Below are positions 1 through 6,724 of a stretch of 7,241 nucleotides of DNA, piece by piece; position 1 is the stretch's first letter; each line of letters begins with the position of its first letter. The position numbers and the translations under genes are program-made. This DNA is from Candidatus Gastranaerophilales bacterium (GTDB taxonomy: Bacteria > Cyanobacteriota > Vampirovibrionia > Gastranaerophilales > JAILCC01). Under the pieces are notes generated by a model. That model was not told the origin of the DNA. It did not search any database and worked only from the letters and a program-made list of their open reading frames with translations. The DNA lies in assembly GCA_024408745.1 (NCBI GenBank), contig JAKSUS010000057.1, forward strand, positions 1 through 7,241, given 5' to 3'.

Positions 1-2060
1 TCATTTATTCTTGCCATATTATTTTGTAATACATCATGTGCGCTATTGATAGTAGCCATGGCAATATCAGAACCGCCTGCATCAGGGTGATTTTGTGCAG
101 CCATTTTCCTGTATTGAGCTTTCAGTTGGTCGGCTGTAATAGGTGTATCATTATCAAATCCCAATGCTTCTCTTGCAGATTGTATGTCGCTACCAAGTTT
201 TGCTTCTTGTTGTGCAGCATTTAATGCTTCGGCTTTTTGAATTTGTATTACTTGCAAAGCTCCGCCTACTACCGCTAATAAAACAGTAAATGTAGCACCC
301 TGAGCCGAAATTTCACCTGTCATCATATATTCGGCTCCTAAACCTGTACCAATAAATGCGGCAGAATTTGTAACAGCACCTGCTGTTGCACTCATGCCGG
401 CTGCTTTACAAAGGTTAGTTACAGCATAAGATTGACCCATAAATAATATTGTCATACCTGCAGAAGTAGCAGAAGCTTTTGCTACGCCACCCCAGTCAGT
501 AATTTCTGCACCTTTTTCAAGATATGCTGCTAAACCATTTTCTTTTAATTCATCTAATGCAGTACCTGACGTAAATCTATCTGTTATTTCAGTAGCGGCA
601 GTTGCACCAGCCGCTGTTGCAACCGAAGCTCCCATAACAACCGGAGTTCCCATACCCATTGTTGCAAAACTAACAGCAGTCATTGCCGCAATAACAGCAG
701 CAGATTTAACAGCACCTGCTCCGCTTTGTTGAGAGATATTGTAATCGTTTACACGTTTTGCAATATCATTTTCAAGACCGAAGGCGGCTTTATAAGATGC
801 TTCATAGGTTTTTTGAATTTCATCAAAACTTTCGCCTTTGCATTTTTCTTTTGTATTCTTTGCCAATGATTCAGAGAAAACTTTGGCTACCTGATGTAAT
901 ATCTTATACTTATCATCAACCGTTTCGGCTTTTTCAGAAATAAATTTTTTATCCAGTAATGCTTTGTTTTCTTCCCCAAGCATAGCAGTTAATTTTTCGT
1001 ATTCTCTATTAAATACATCTTCTTTTGAGGCAGATACATAAGTTACAGGAATACCGCCACTTGCTACTTGAGTTTTATATTCTTCATTAAGCTTATCATC
1101 TTTTAACAACAGGCTTAATTCTTTATTAACTGCATCTTCAATATTTTTTGCTGGCAAAGCTTCAAGATATGTTGCTTCAGCTTTTTTGTATGCAGCAATA
1201 TTTATAGGATCAAATTCAACTCCAAATATTTTTTTAAATTCTCTTGCATATGTTGTTGTACCTAATTGGGCTGCTCTATTTAGTTTTTCTATATTTTTAT
1301 TAAATTTTGCTAAATCTTCTCTAACTAAATCAGCAGTATTGCCATGTTCATTACCATAGAATTTGTTATTCCAAATTTTTGAAAAGCCGTCAGCTACATC
1401 TCCTGCCCAACCGTCATATTTTAGTTGTGCGGTAAGGTCTTTTTGTGCTTTTTCGTATTTTTGAGATAATATATCATTTGCTTCACCTGCCAGTTCTTTG
1501 CGAGATTTGGATTCAATTTTTTGTTTTTCTTCAGGCGTTACGAGTTCTTTGTTTTTAATATTTTGAATTAAACCATTTACTATTGTATCGAGATTTTCGG
1601 CATTAGTATAAACTAATGAACGTGCTTGTCCGAAAAATGAGTCTTCACCTAATTGAGTTTTTAATTCTTTTTCAAATTCTTTTTTATATGTTTTTAAAGT
1701 ACCTTTATCTATACCTGCTTCTTTTGCACGTTCTAAGAGTAGTGTAAAAACACCACCTTTTCCCGTTAAAGCCTTAGTCATATCTTCATCACTACTGCCA
1801 ATTTCTTTTATAATGGCTGAAATAAGTGATTTTTTTGAAGAGACATCACTATATTTTTCCATAATATCAAGAATGTTATCTTTATTGACCTTTTTTAACA
1901 ACTTTTGGAAATAATTTTTCCCTATTGCTGCAGGATTATCTTCGACATATTGAAACATTGCTTCTGCAATAAAATCATTTTCTTTTGAACTTTCATTTTT
2001 TAAATCGCCGTTTACGCCATTTAATTTGATGGCTTTAACTCCTGAAATGTTTTCAGACAT
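1..2060 (-). CDS. Large membrane-type protein with C-terminal J domain (partial, 3' end off window)
   Basis: The frame is open from an ATG at 2060-2058 to the left edge: 686 complete codons and no stop. AAGGAG (2072-2067) lies 6 bases upstream and fixes the start. Residues 1-445 are charged and mostly helical, rich in Lys, Glu and Ala, with no signal peptide; I recognise no family there. Residues 446-605 are rich in Ala, Gly, Thr and Val, with hydrophobic stretches at about 447-490, 524-576 and 588-605 that could enter a membrane. Residues 628-686 are a J domain: an ALGF turn at 632-635, the basic helix around QYRKMAAQ (649-656), the Hsp70-stimulating HPD motif at 658-660, then GGS and the helix AxxINxAxxxL (668-678). 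J domains recruit Hsp70/DnaK and stimulate its ATPase. It lacks the Gly/Phe and zinc regions of canonical DnaJ in the part seen. The order (hydrophobic part then J domain) resembles mitochondrial Pam18/Tim14. Substrate and true C-terminus are unknown. Confidence 0.9.
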   Translation of the reverse strand, partial: MSENISGVKAIKLNGVNGDLKNESSKENDFIAEAMFQYVEDNPAAIGKNYFQKLLKKVNKDNILDIMEKYSDVSSKKSLISAIIKEIGSSDEDMTKALTGKGGVFTLLLERAKEAGIDKGTLKTYKKEFEKELKTQLGEDSFFGQARSLVYTNAENLDTIVNGLIQNIKNKELVTPEEKQKIESKSRKELAGEANDILSQKYEKAQKDLTAQLKYDGWAGDVADGFSKIWNNKFYGNEHGNTADLVREDLAKFNKNIEKLNRAAQLGTTTYAREFKKIFGVEFDPINIAAYKKAEATYLEALPAKNIEDAVNKELSLLLKDDKLNEEYKTQVASGGIPVTYVSASKEDVFNREYEKLTAMLGEENKALLDKKFISEKAETVDDKYKILHQVAKVFSESLAKNTKEKCKGESFDEIQKTYEASYKAAFGLENDIAKRVNDYNISQQSGAGAVKSAAVIAAMTAVSFATMGMGTPVVMGASVATAAGATAATEITDRFTSGTALDELKENGLAAYLEKGAEITDWGGVAKASATSAGMTILFMGQSYAVTNLCKAAGMSATAGAVTNSAAFIGTGLGAEYMMTGEISAQGATFTVLLAVVGGALQVIQIQKAEALNAAQQEAKLGSDIQSAREALGFDNDTPITADQLKAQYRKMAAQNHPDAGGSDIAMATINSAHDVLQNNMARIN

Positions 2061-2066
2061 GGTATA

Positions 2067-2072
2067 CTCCTT
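2067..2072 (-). promoter_or_regulatory. Ribosome binding site of the J-domain gene
   Basis: AAGGAG reads on the minus strand 6 bases before the ATG at 2060. It is the best Shine-Dalgarno match near any start in this reading frame, which is why this start was chosen. Confidence 0.8.
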
Positions 2073-2150
2073 ATCACTACCTACTAATTTCATGATTTAT
2101 ATCGGCATAATTTTTTAAATCTTTAATTATTTTGTGATAATTTCCTCAAA

Positions 2151-2169
2151 TTGTAACATTATGTTACAA
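2151..2169. promoter_or_regulatory. Perfect 19-bp inverted repeat, candidate operator
   Basis: TTGTAACAT-T-ATGTTACAA has two perfect 9-base arms around one central base. It lies 91 bases upstream of the J-domain gene and downstream of the protease gene. No run of T follows closely in either direction and the one-base loop could not fold as RNA, so a protein-binding site for a dimeric regulator is more likely than a terminator. I could not match it to a known operator, and no convincing -35/-10 pair was identified beside it. Confidence 0.5.
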
Positions 2170-2203
2170 AAAACGATAAAAAAACACCTCACATTTCTGA
2201 TTA

Positions 2204-2299
2204 AACAAGTCCTGAAATTATCAATTCTAGGATGTTTTTATATTCTTCTTCTAAATTATTTATACTTTTTTCGGATAATGTTTTGTGTTTAGAAACTTT
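2204..2299 (-). other. In-frame open stretch beyond the protease stop codons
   Basis: After the protease TAA (2311-2309) come two sense codons, a second in-frame TAA (2302-2300), then 32 sense codons in the same frame up to a TAA at 2203-2201. The translation looks protein-like: a Lys/Ser-rich start, a helix around NNLEEEYKNILELII, then SGLV. It has no start codon or ribosome binding site, so it is not a gene by itself. It may be the fossil of a longer protease C-terminus, or chance in AT-rich DNA. Confidence 0.35.
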
Positions 2300-2308
2300 T
2301 TATAATAC

Positions 2309-3406
2309 TTAGTTTTCATCTTCGCCATCACTGCAATTAGCAATGCCGAGTCGAACTCCCCAAGTCCATAACCATTGAGTAAAACCTGCTTCTTTTAGCT
2401 CAACAACAGGTAATGTTTTGAAATCTTCTTTTTTTATTTTTACATCTAAACTATTGCAGTGAGGGTTAATTAATTTTATATATTCACCATCGTAACTTTT
2501 TACCATATATGCGTGTTTCCCAAATACAGGTAAATTGCCCTTATATTTGTCTATACCGATAGGTTGTCCTACCATTTGCGGAATATCTGCTTCGTTAAAT
2601 TCATTTGTAGTCGCAGAATAATAGTTTTTAGTTTTGAACAAATCGTAACTCAAATGAGGTTTGCCACTCCAGTTAGAATATTCATCATCCTTGCCTTTTG
2701 TTTTGTATTCAAAATCGGGATAATATTCATTTATTATTTTTAATGCTGCAATTTCAATCAGTTTTGCATCTTTATCTCCTACACAAAGTCCTGATGTACC
2801 AACATGTCCTTCATCATCTTTTAATGTTATCTTATCTGAGTCCAATTCGTCTTTTGTAACAATAACAGTATGTTCACCATCTTTAAGGCTGGTTCCGAAA
2901 CAATTTACGACATCACCCGGGAATGTTACTTTATATGAGTTTGGTGCATCAGATTTATCTATCATTGAAGATACTTCATCATCCGATAATGTTTCAATCG
3001 CCGCTAAAAGCCAACAATCACATCCCATTTGGTAAAATGTACCGATGTGTCCGTCAACTTCATCACTGCCTTTGTCGTATTTTGCCATTAACTTTTGTAA
3101 TGATAAAAGTATAAATGATTGCAATAAATTTGATTTTTTATCGTAATTTATTTTTGTGCCATTTAATAATAAATTTGACAATCTTTCTATTTCGTCATTT
3201 CGTTCTTTGTTTGTCATATCAATGCAAAATGGCAATCCTTTTTGCTCTGGGTATGTAAATTTTGCGCTTTCAGGCATATATTTAGACAAAACTTTTTCAT
3301 TGTGAAAAAATATGCTAAAAGTTTCTTGTTCTGATTTGCATTTGCTGTAATCAAACATAGTACCGTCAATACTGTTAGAGACAAAATTTACTTTATTTGT
3401 TTCCAT
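2309..3406 (-). CDS. Calpain-family (C2) cysteine protease
   Basis: This 365-residue protein has the landmarks of the calpain protease core. CDCWLLAAI at 129-137 carries the nucleophile Cys131 and resembles the family GDCWxLAA pattern. GKHAYMV at 296-302 carries His298. LINPH at 312-316 carries Asn314, in place of the usual NPW. Gln126 is the likely oxyanion-hole residue, but it sits 5 rather than 6 residues before the cysteine. Calpains are intracellular thiol endopeptidases; in bacteria they are scattered and mostly unstudied. Residues 1-115 are an unrecognised helical extension, and the C-terminus is acidic (DGEDEN). There is no signal peptide, no membrane segment and no recognisable calcium-binding domain. 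The start has only a weak GGG about 6 bases upstream, but no better one is in frame. The gene follows pyruvate kinase by 98 bases on the same strand. Substrates cannot be inferred. Confidence 0.88.
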   Translation of the reverse strand: METNKVNFVSNSIDGTMFDYSKCKSEQETFSIFFHNEKVLSKYMPESAKFTYPEQKGLPFCIDMTNKERNDEIERLSNLLLNGTKINYDKKSNLLQSFILLSLQKLMAKYDKGSDEVDGHIGTFYQMGCDCWLLAAIETLSDDEVSSMIDKSDAPNSYKVTFPGDVVNCFGTSLKDGEHTVIVTKDELDSDKITLKDDEGHVGTSGLCVGDKDAKLIEIAALKIINEYYPDFEYKTKGKDDEYSNWSGKPHLSYDLFKTKNYYSATTNEFNEADIPQMVGQPIGIDKYKGNLPVFGKHAYMVKSYDGEYIKLINPHCNSLDVKIKKEDFKTLPVVELKEAGFTQWLWTWGVRLGIANCSDGEDEN

Positions 3407-3504
3407 TAATTACCCGATAAATATTCCCATATATTATTAAAGTATTTTTTACAATAAAAATTGCTTGTTTATAAACGAACCTATTTAACTGCTAAGAAAA
3501 AATA

Positions 3505-4944
3505 TTATCTTGAATACGGTTCACCTATAATGTGGACATAGATGGAATTTGTTTTACCGGTTATTAATTTGGGAATTGAGCCGACAATAATTATTCTGTC
3601 ACCGAGTTTAATATCAGTATTGTTCAATACATAATTATCGATTCTGCTAATCAAAGCATCATCTAACGGCAAATCTATATCAACGCAATCAGCATAAATA
3701 TTCCAATATAAATTCATTTGTTTTGCATATTTTTCTTCATTTGTAATCATAAACACAGGAACACAAGGTTTTAATTTTGATATTAATTTCGGAGTATAAC
3801 CTGTATGAGAGAATGCTAAAATTGCTCTTGCTTTTAATTTTTTAGCCATCTGAACACTTGCCATTGCGATTGATTGAGAAGATATATTATATTCTTCATT
3901 AATTTCCAACATTATACTGTCGGGACAAATAATATTATCTTCAACTGTTTTTGCGATTTTTGACATAGTTTGAACTGCTAAAATCGGATACTTTCCTGAT
4001 GCGGTTTCTGCTGATAACATAACTGCATCTGTTCCGTCAATAATTGCATTGGCAACATCACTTGCTTCGGCTCTTGTCGGAATTGGTTGTTCAATCATTG
4101 TTTCTAACATTTGAGTTGCAACGATACAAACTTTTCTTGCTTCTTCCGCTTTCTTTACGATTAATTTTTGAACAACAGGCACTTGTTCAGGTGATAATTC
4201 TATCCCTAAATCGCCTCTCGCTACCATAATTCCGTCAGAAATATCTATAATTTTATCAATGTTATCAATGGCTTGCGGTTTTTCGATTTTTGCAATAACA
4301 GGAATGTCACCGCCAAAGTCTGTTATATATTTTTTTGCAAGTTTAATATCTTCTTCATTTCTTACAAAAGACAATGCCACGTAATCAAGATTGTTTTTAA
4401 CTGCAAATTCGATATATTTAATGTCTCTTTCGGTAACAGCCGACAAACTTGAGGCAGATGTAGGAACATTAATACCTTTTCGCGGTTTGATTTCTTCCCC
4501 ATATAAAACTTCTTTTTTGACTTTGTTGTATATGATTTCTAAAACTTTTAAACCGATTTTACCGTCATCTAAAAGGATTTTGTCGCCTGCTTTGACATCT
4601 TGCGCAATACCTTTATAATCAACGGGAATTTCATTTTCAAGAGGTTCAATCGGAGTTAATATAATTTCCTGACCAACTTTAATATTAACAGATTCAGCAA
4701 TATTACCAACTCTTATTTTAGGCCCTTGCAAATCGAGTAGAATAGGTGTTTTTTCCTTAAGTTCAAGGCTCGCTTTTCTAATGTTTGCCAAATACTCGGA
4801 GTGTATTTCTTCCGTTCCGTGTGAACTGTTAAGTCGAAACATACTTATACCTGATTTCATAAGTTCTTTTATTGTTTCATAGTCGCAACTTGCAGGTCCT
4901 AAGGTTGCAACAATTTTTGTTTTTACTAATTCGGATAGATTCAT
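3505..4944 (-). CDS. pyk: Pyruvate kinase
   Basis: This enzyme catalyses the last step of glycolysis, phosphoenolpyruvate plus ADP to pyruvate plus ATP, in the cytoplasm. At 479 residues it has the usual bacterial length and no extra C-terminal domain. The N-terminal KTKIVATLGPAS is at 8-19. RLNSSHG (37-43) supplies the phosphate- and cation-binding Arg37, Asn39 and Ser41. AKIEKP (218-223) holds catalytic Lys219 and metal ligand Glu221; ARGDLG (242-247) holds metal ligand Asp245. ATQMLE (276-281) and the RAEASDVANAIIDGTDAVMLSAET region (291-314) follow; the regulatory C-terminal domain runs from about 350. DLQGPKIRV at 71-79 has Leu, Gln, Lys and Val at the positions that separate potassium-independent enzymes from potassium-dependent ones, which carry GPEIRT. 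The start is set by AAAGGG (4955-4950), five bases upstream, and a strong promoter precedes it. Confidence 0.98.
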   Translation of the reverse strand: MNLSELVKTKIVATLGPASCDYETIKELMKSGISMFRLNSSHGTEEIHSEYLANIRKASLELKEKTPILLDLQGPKIRVGNIAESVNIKVGQEIILTPIEPLENEIPVDYKGIAQDVKAGDKILLDDGKIGLKVLEIIYNKVKKEVLYGEEIKPRKGINVPTSASSLSAVTERDIKYIEFAVKNNLDYVALSFVRNEEDIKLAKKYITDFGGDIPVIAKIEKPQAIDNIDKIIDISDGIMVARGDLGIELSPEQVPVVQKLIVKKAEEARKVCIVATQMLETMIEQPIPTRAEASDVANAIIDGTDAVMLSAETASGKYPILAVQTMSKIAKTVEDNIICPDSIMLEINEEYNISSQSIAMASVQMAKKLKARAILAFSHTGYTPKLISKLKPCVPVFMITNEEKYAKQMNLYWNIYADCVDIDLPLDDALISRIDNYVLNNTDIKLGDRIIIVGSIPKLITGKTNSIYVHIIGEPYSR

Positions 4945-4977
4945 AATTGCCCTTTCTTGTTTGCTTATTTTTATTTT

Positions 4978-5006
4978 ATTATAGATTTTATCTTTATTAT
5001 GTGCAA
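4978..5006 (-). promoter_or_regulatory. Sigma-70-type promoter of pyruvate kinase
   Basis: On the minus strand TTGCAC (5006-5001) is followed by a 17-base spacer and a perfect TATAAT (4983-4978). Transcription would start near 4971, giving a leader of about 27 bases before the pyk ATG. Pyruvate kinase therefore need not depend on the gene upstream of it. Confidence 0.8.
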
Positions 5007-5036
5007 GTAATAAGAAATTTTGGGTGTTATTATATC

Positions 5037-5894
5037 TTAATTCATTAAATTTTTTTCAAATAATGTCGGATATATTTTTATATAATCATCTAAATCTCTG
5101 TAAAATGCCTCATAATCACAGCTTACTCCTGCTTTTAAAGGTGAAAGCTCTATGCCGTAACTGTCAAGAAGTGAACGGGTAAAAAGATTTGCCACAGAAT
5201 CAGAGCCTCTTTTATATGGAGTTTCTTGTGCAATTAACCATTGTATTGTTGCAGCAGTATCTACAATTTCTTTTTTTGTAGGTGATTTCTTTTCTTTTAA
5301 TAATTTGTATGCTTTTTCAACCAAAGTTAAATTAGTTTCGATATTAGCGGGATTGTTTTTACCGGTTTGAATTGCTACAGAAGATTCTTGAATTAGAATT
5401 TTGCAAGTAATAGCATTGCTATAAGCCTCATTTGCTTTTGGCACATAAAACTCACCATTAGAATAGTTTTTAAAATATTTTTTGTATATTTGCGTATATT
5501 CATAGCCTCTTGTTTCAGGTTTGCTTAATAAATCTATAAAACCAGTTGGTACAGTTTTTTTTATTCCAAACATACTTTTGGTTTTTCCAATCTTATTAAT
5601 AATATTTATGCAATATTCGGTCATATGCAATATTTTTTTTACATCTACATTTTTTTGCATCATTGAAGATATAATTTGTGTCGCTTTACGCATTTTCTCA
5701 TTCCACTGATAATTGCTCTTGTAAGTTGACATTCTTACAAAATAAAGGTCTGTTGGAAAGTTTTTTATTGATGTAAAGGAAATATTATCGCCATTGTTGC
5801 TGCACAGAATATCATTATCGTTTTTTGATAACGTTTTATCCTGAATATTATTTGTGTATCTTTGATAATTTGTTTTTCGAAATAGAACTTTCAT
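5037..5894 (-). CDS. Unknown protein with degenerate Fic-like helix pattern
   Basis: This is a 285-residue protein if started at the ATG at 5894. The frame also allows a TTG at 5912, six codons earlier. Neither start has a Shine-Dalgarno site, so the start is uncertain. The protein is basic, rich in Lys, Asn, Tyr and Ile, without signal peptide or membrane segments. I do not recognise the family. The segment AATIQWLIAQETPYKRG (214-230) followed by LLDSYG (242-247) has the spacing of the Fic helices (AAxxHxxLxxIHPFxxGNGR, then LLxxxG). However, the catalytic His is Thr225, and the Asn, Gly and Arg of the loop are Ser231, Asp232 and Ser233. If related, it would be an inactive or altered Fido-superfamily member. 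The C-terminus (YEAFYRDLDDYIKIY) fits the last Fic helix loosely. It is transcribed away from rubrerythrin and lies 92 bases before pyk. Confidence 0.75.
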   Translation of the reverse strand: MKVLFRKTNYQRYTNNIQDKTLSKNDNDILCSNNGDNISFTSIKNFPTDLYFVRMSTYKSNYQWNEKMRKATQIISSMMQKNVDVKKILHMTEYCINIINKIGKTKSMFGIKKTVPTGFIDLLSKPETRGYEYTQIYKKYFKNYSNGEFYVPKANEAYSNAITCKILIQESSVAIQTGKNNPANIETNLTLVEKAYKLLKEKKSPTKKEIVDTAATIQWLIAQETPYKRGSDSVANLFTRSLLDSYGIELSPLKAGVSCDYEAFYRDLDDYIKIYPTLFEKNLMN

Positions 5895-5948
5895 CAATAT
5901 TTTATAAAACAATTAATAAAAAAATTTGCTATCCTATTTTACTGATAT

Positions 5949-5954
5949 ATTATA
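5949..5954 (-). promoter_or_regulatory. Possible -10 box for the leftward unknown gene
   Basis: A perfect TATAAT reads on the minus strand about 55 bases before the ATG at 5894. The best -35-like hexamer, TTAACT at 5975-5970, is only 15 bases away, so the promoter is weakly supported. It overlaps the rubrerythrin promoter region on the other strand. Confidence 0.35.
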
Positions 5955-5958
5955 AAAC

Positions 5959-5987
5959 TTGCATAAAAAAGTTAATAAGAGTACAAT
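5959..5987 (+). promoter_or_regulatory. Sigma-70-type promoter of rubrerythrin
   Basis: TTGCAT (5959-5964), a 17-base spacer and TACAAT (5982-5987) form a near-consensus promoter. Transcription would start near 5994, about 45 bases before the ATG. No clear PerR or Fur box was recognised, so peroxide or iron control is not shown. Confidence 0.75.
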
Positions 5988-6038
5988 ATGAATTGGTATA
6001 TGTAAATATTAGCTAAAGAAAAGAAAGAGGTATTAAAA

Positions 6039-6578
6039 ATGGCAAAATTTGTATGTACAGTATGTGGTTGGTCAACAGAAGGTGCAACTCAACCTGACAA
6101 ATGTCCTTTATGCGGAGCAACAACTTTCAATAAAGTTGAAGGTGGCGAAAAAGTTTATGCTTGCGAACACAAAATCGGTGACGGAAAAGTTGACGATAAA
6201 GAAATTATGGATGGTTTAAGAGCAAACTTCAACGGTGAATGTACAGAAGTCGGTATGTATTTAGCAATGTCAAGAGTAGCAGAAAGAGAAGGATATCCTG
6301 AAGTTGCAGAAGCATATAAAAGATACGCTTTTGAAGAAGCAGAACATGCTGCAAAATTTGCTGAATTATTAGGCGAAGTTGTTACAGATTCAACAAAGAA
6401 AAACCTTGAATTACGTGCCGATGCTGAACACGGTGCTTGCGAAGGTAAATTAGTAATTGCAAGAAGAGCAAAAGAATTAGGCTTTGATGCAATTCACGAT
6501 ACAGTTCATGAAATGGCAAAAGACGAAGCAAGACACGGTAGAGGTTTTGACGGTCTTTTAAAACGTTATTTTAATTAA
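6039..6578 (+). CDS. Reverse rubrerythrin (N-terminal rubredoxin, C-terminal di-iron domain)
   Basis: Rubrerythrins reduce hydrogen peroxide to water in the cytoplasm of anaerobes, taking electrons through a rubredoxin centre. In this 179-residue protein the order is reversed compared with classical rubrerythrin. A rubredoxin iron site comes first (Cys6, Cys9, Cys22 and Cys25, in CxxCG and CPLCG). A four-helix di-iron domain follows from about residue 55. Its likely ligands are Glu67, the pair Glu100/His103 (EAEH), an acidic residue of the AEHGACEGK segment (130-137), and Glu163/His166 (EARH). The length and the ending HDTVHEMAKDEARHG match the reverse rubrerythrins known from Clostridium. 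AAAGAGG (6024-6030) lies 8 bases before the ATG. With its own promoter and terminator it forms a single-gene unit, probably well expressed. The gene name varies between genomes, so none is given. Confidence 0.96.
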   Translation: MAKFVCTVCGWSTEGATQPDKCPLCGATTFNKVEGGEKVYACEHKIGDGKVDDKEIMDGLRANFNGECTEVGMYLAMSRVAEREGYPEVAEAYKRYAFEEAEHAAKFAELLGEVVTDSTKKNLELRADAEHGACEGKLVIARRAKELGFDAIHDTVHEMAKDEARHGRGFDGLLKRYFN

Positions 6579-6604
6579 TTTTTAGTTAATTAATTGTTTA
6601 ATAT

Positions 6605-6640
6605 GAAGGTGTGAAAAATGTATTTCACACCTTCTTTTTT
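6605..6640 (+). terminator. Intrinsic terminator of rubrerythrin
   Basis: A perfect 12-bp stem (GAAGGTGTGAAA at 6605-6616 with TTTCACACCTTC at 6623-6634) encloses a 6-base loop and is followed directly by six T. It lies 27 bases after the rubrerythrin stop and should separate that gene from the next one. Confidence 0.95.
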
Positions 6641-6666
6641 ATTCTTGTAAATTTTTATTTATCAAT

Positions 6667-6696
6667 TTGCCAACAAAAATTTATTCATTGTAAAAT
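6667..6696 (+). promoter_or_regulatory. Probable promoter of the 114-residue gene and radical SAM gene
   Basis: TTGCCA (6667-6672), an 18-base spacer and TAAAAT (6691-6696) give a plausible promoter between the rubrerythrin terminator and the next start. A perfect TATAAT at 6702-6707 has a poor -35 and would start transcription inside the ribosome binding site, so it is less likely. Confidence 0.5.
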
Positions 6697-6724
6697 ATAT
6701 CTATAATTATTTGGAGAGAGTTTG

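Noticed and set aside
36..943. Short plus-strand open frames opposite the J-domain gene
   Set aside because: They lack ribosome binding sites, have unnatural Cys/Phe/His-rich compositions, and lie opposite a long, clearly coding minus-strand frame.
2211..2233. Imperfect hairpin TCCT...AGGA downstream of the protease gene
   Set aside because: The stem is interrupted and A/T-rich, and no T-run follows directly, so it is not a convincing terminator.
3467..3476. GTTTATAAAC, a 10-bp palindrome between pyruvate kinase and the protease
   Set aside because: Ten bases of A/T-rich palindrome are expected by chance, and no T-run or promoter geometry supports a terminator or operator.
3495..3545. Possible intrinsic terminator after pyruvate kinase (T-run at the minus-strand stop)
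   Set aside because: The only stem before the T-run is five A/T pairs with an 18-base loop, too weak to call.
2923..4618. Plus-strand open frames within the protease and pyruvate kinase regions
   Set aside because: They are antisense to genes with recognised catalytic motifs and have no start signals.
5901..5919. TTATAAAACAATTAATAAA as a PerR-like box near rubrerythrin
   Set aside because: It matches the PerR consensus poorly and lies upstream of the promoter; similar A/T strings occur by chance here.
5825..6016. 63-codon plus-strand frame crossing the start of the Fic-like gene and the rubrerythrin promoter
   Set aside because: It has no ribosome binding site and overlaps both a coding start on the other strand and a good promoter; its composition is that of AT-rich noncoding DNA.
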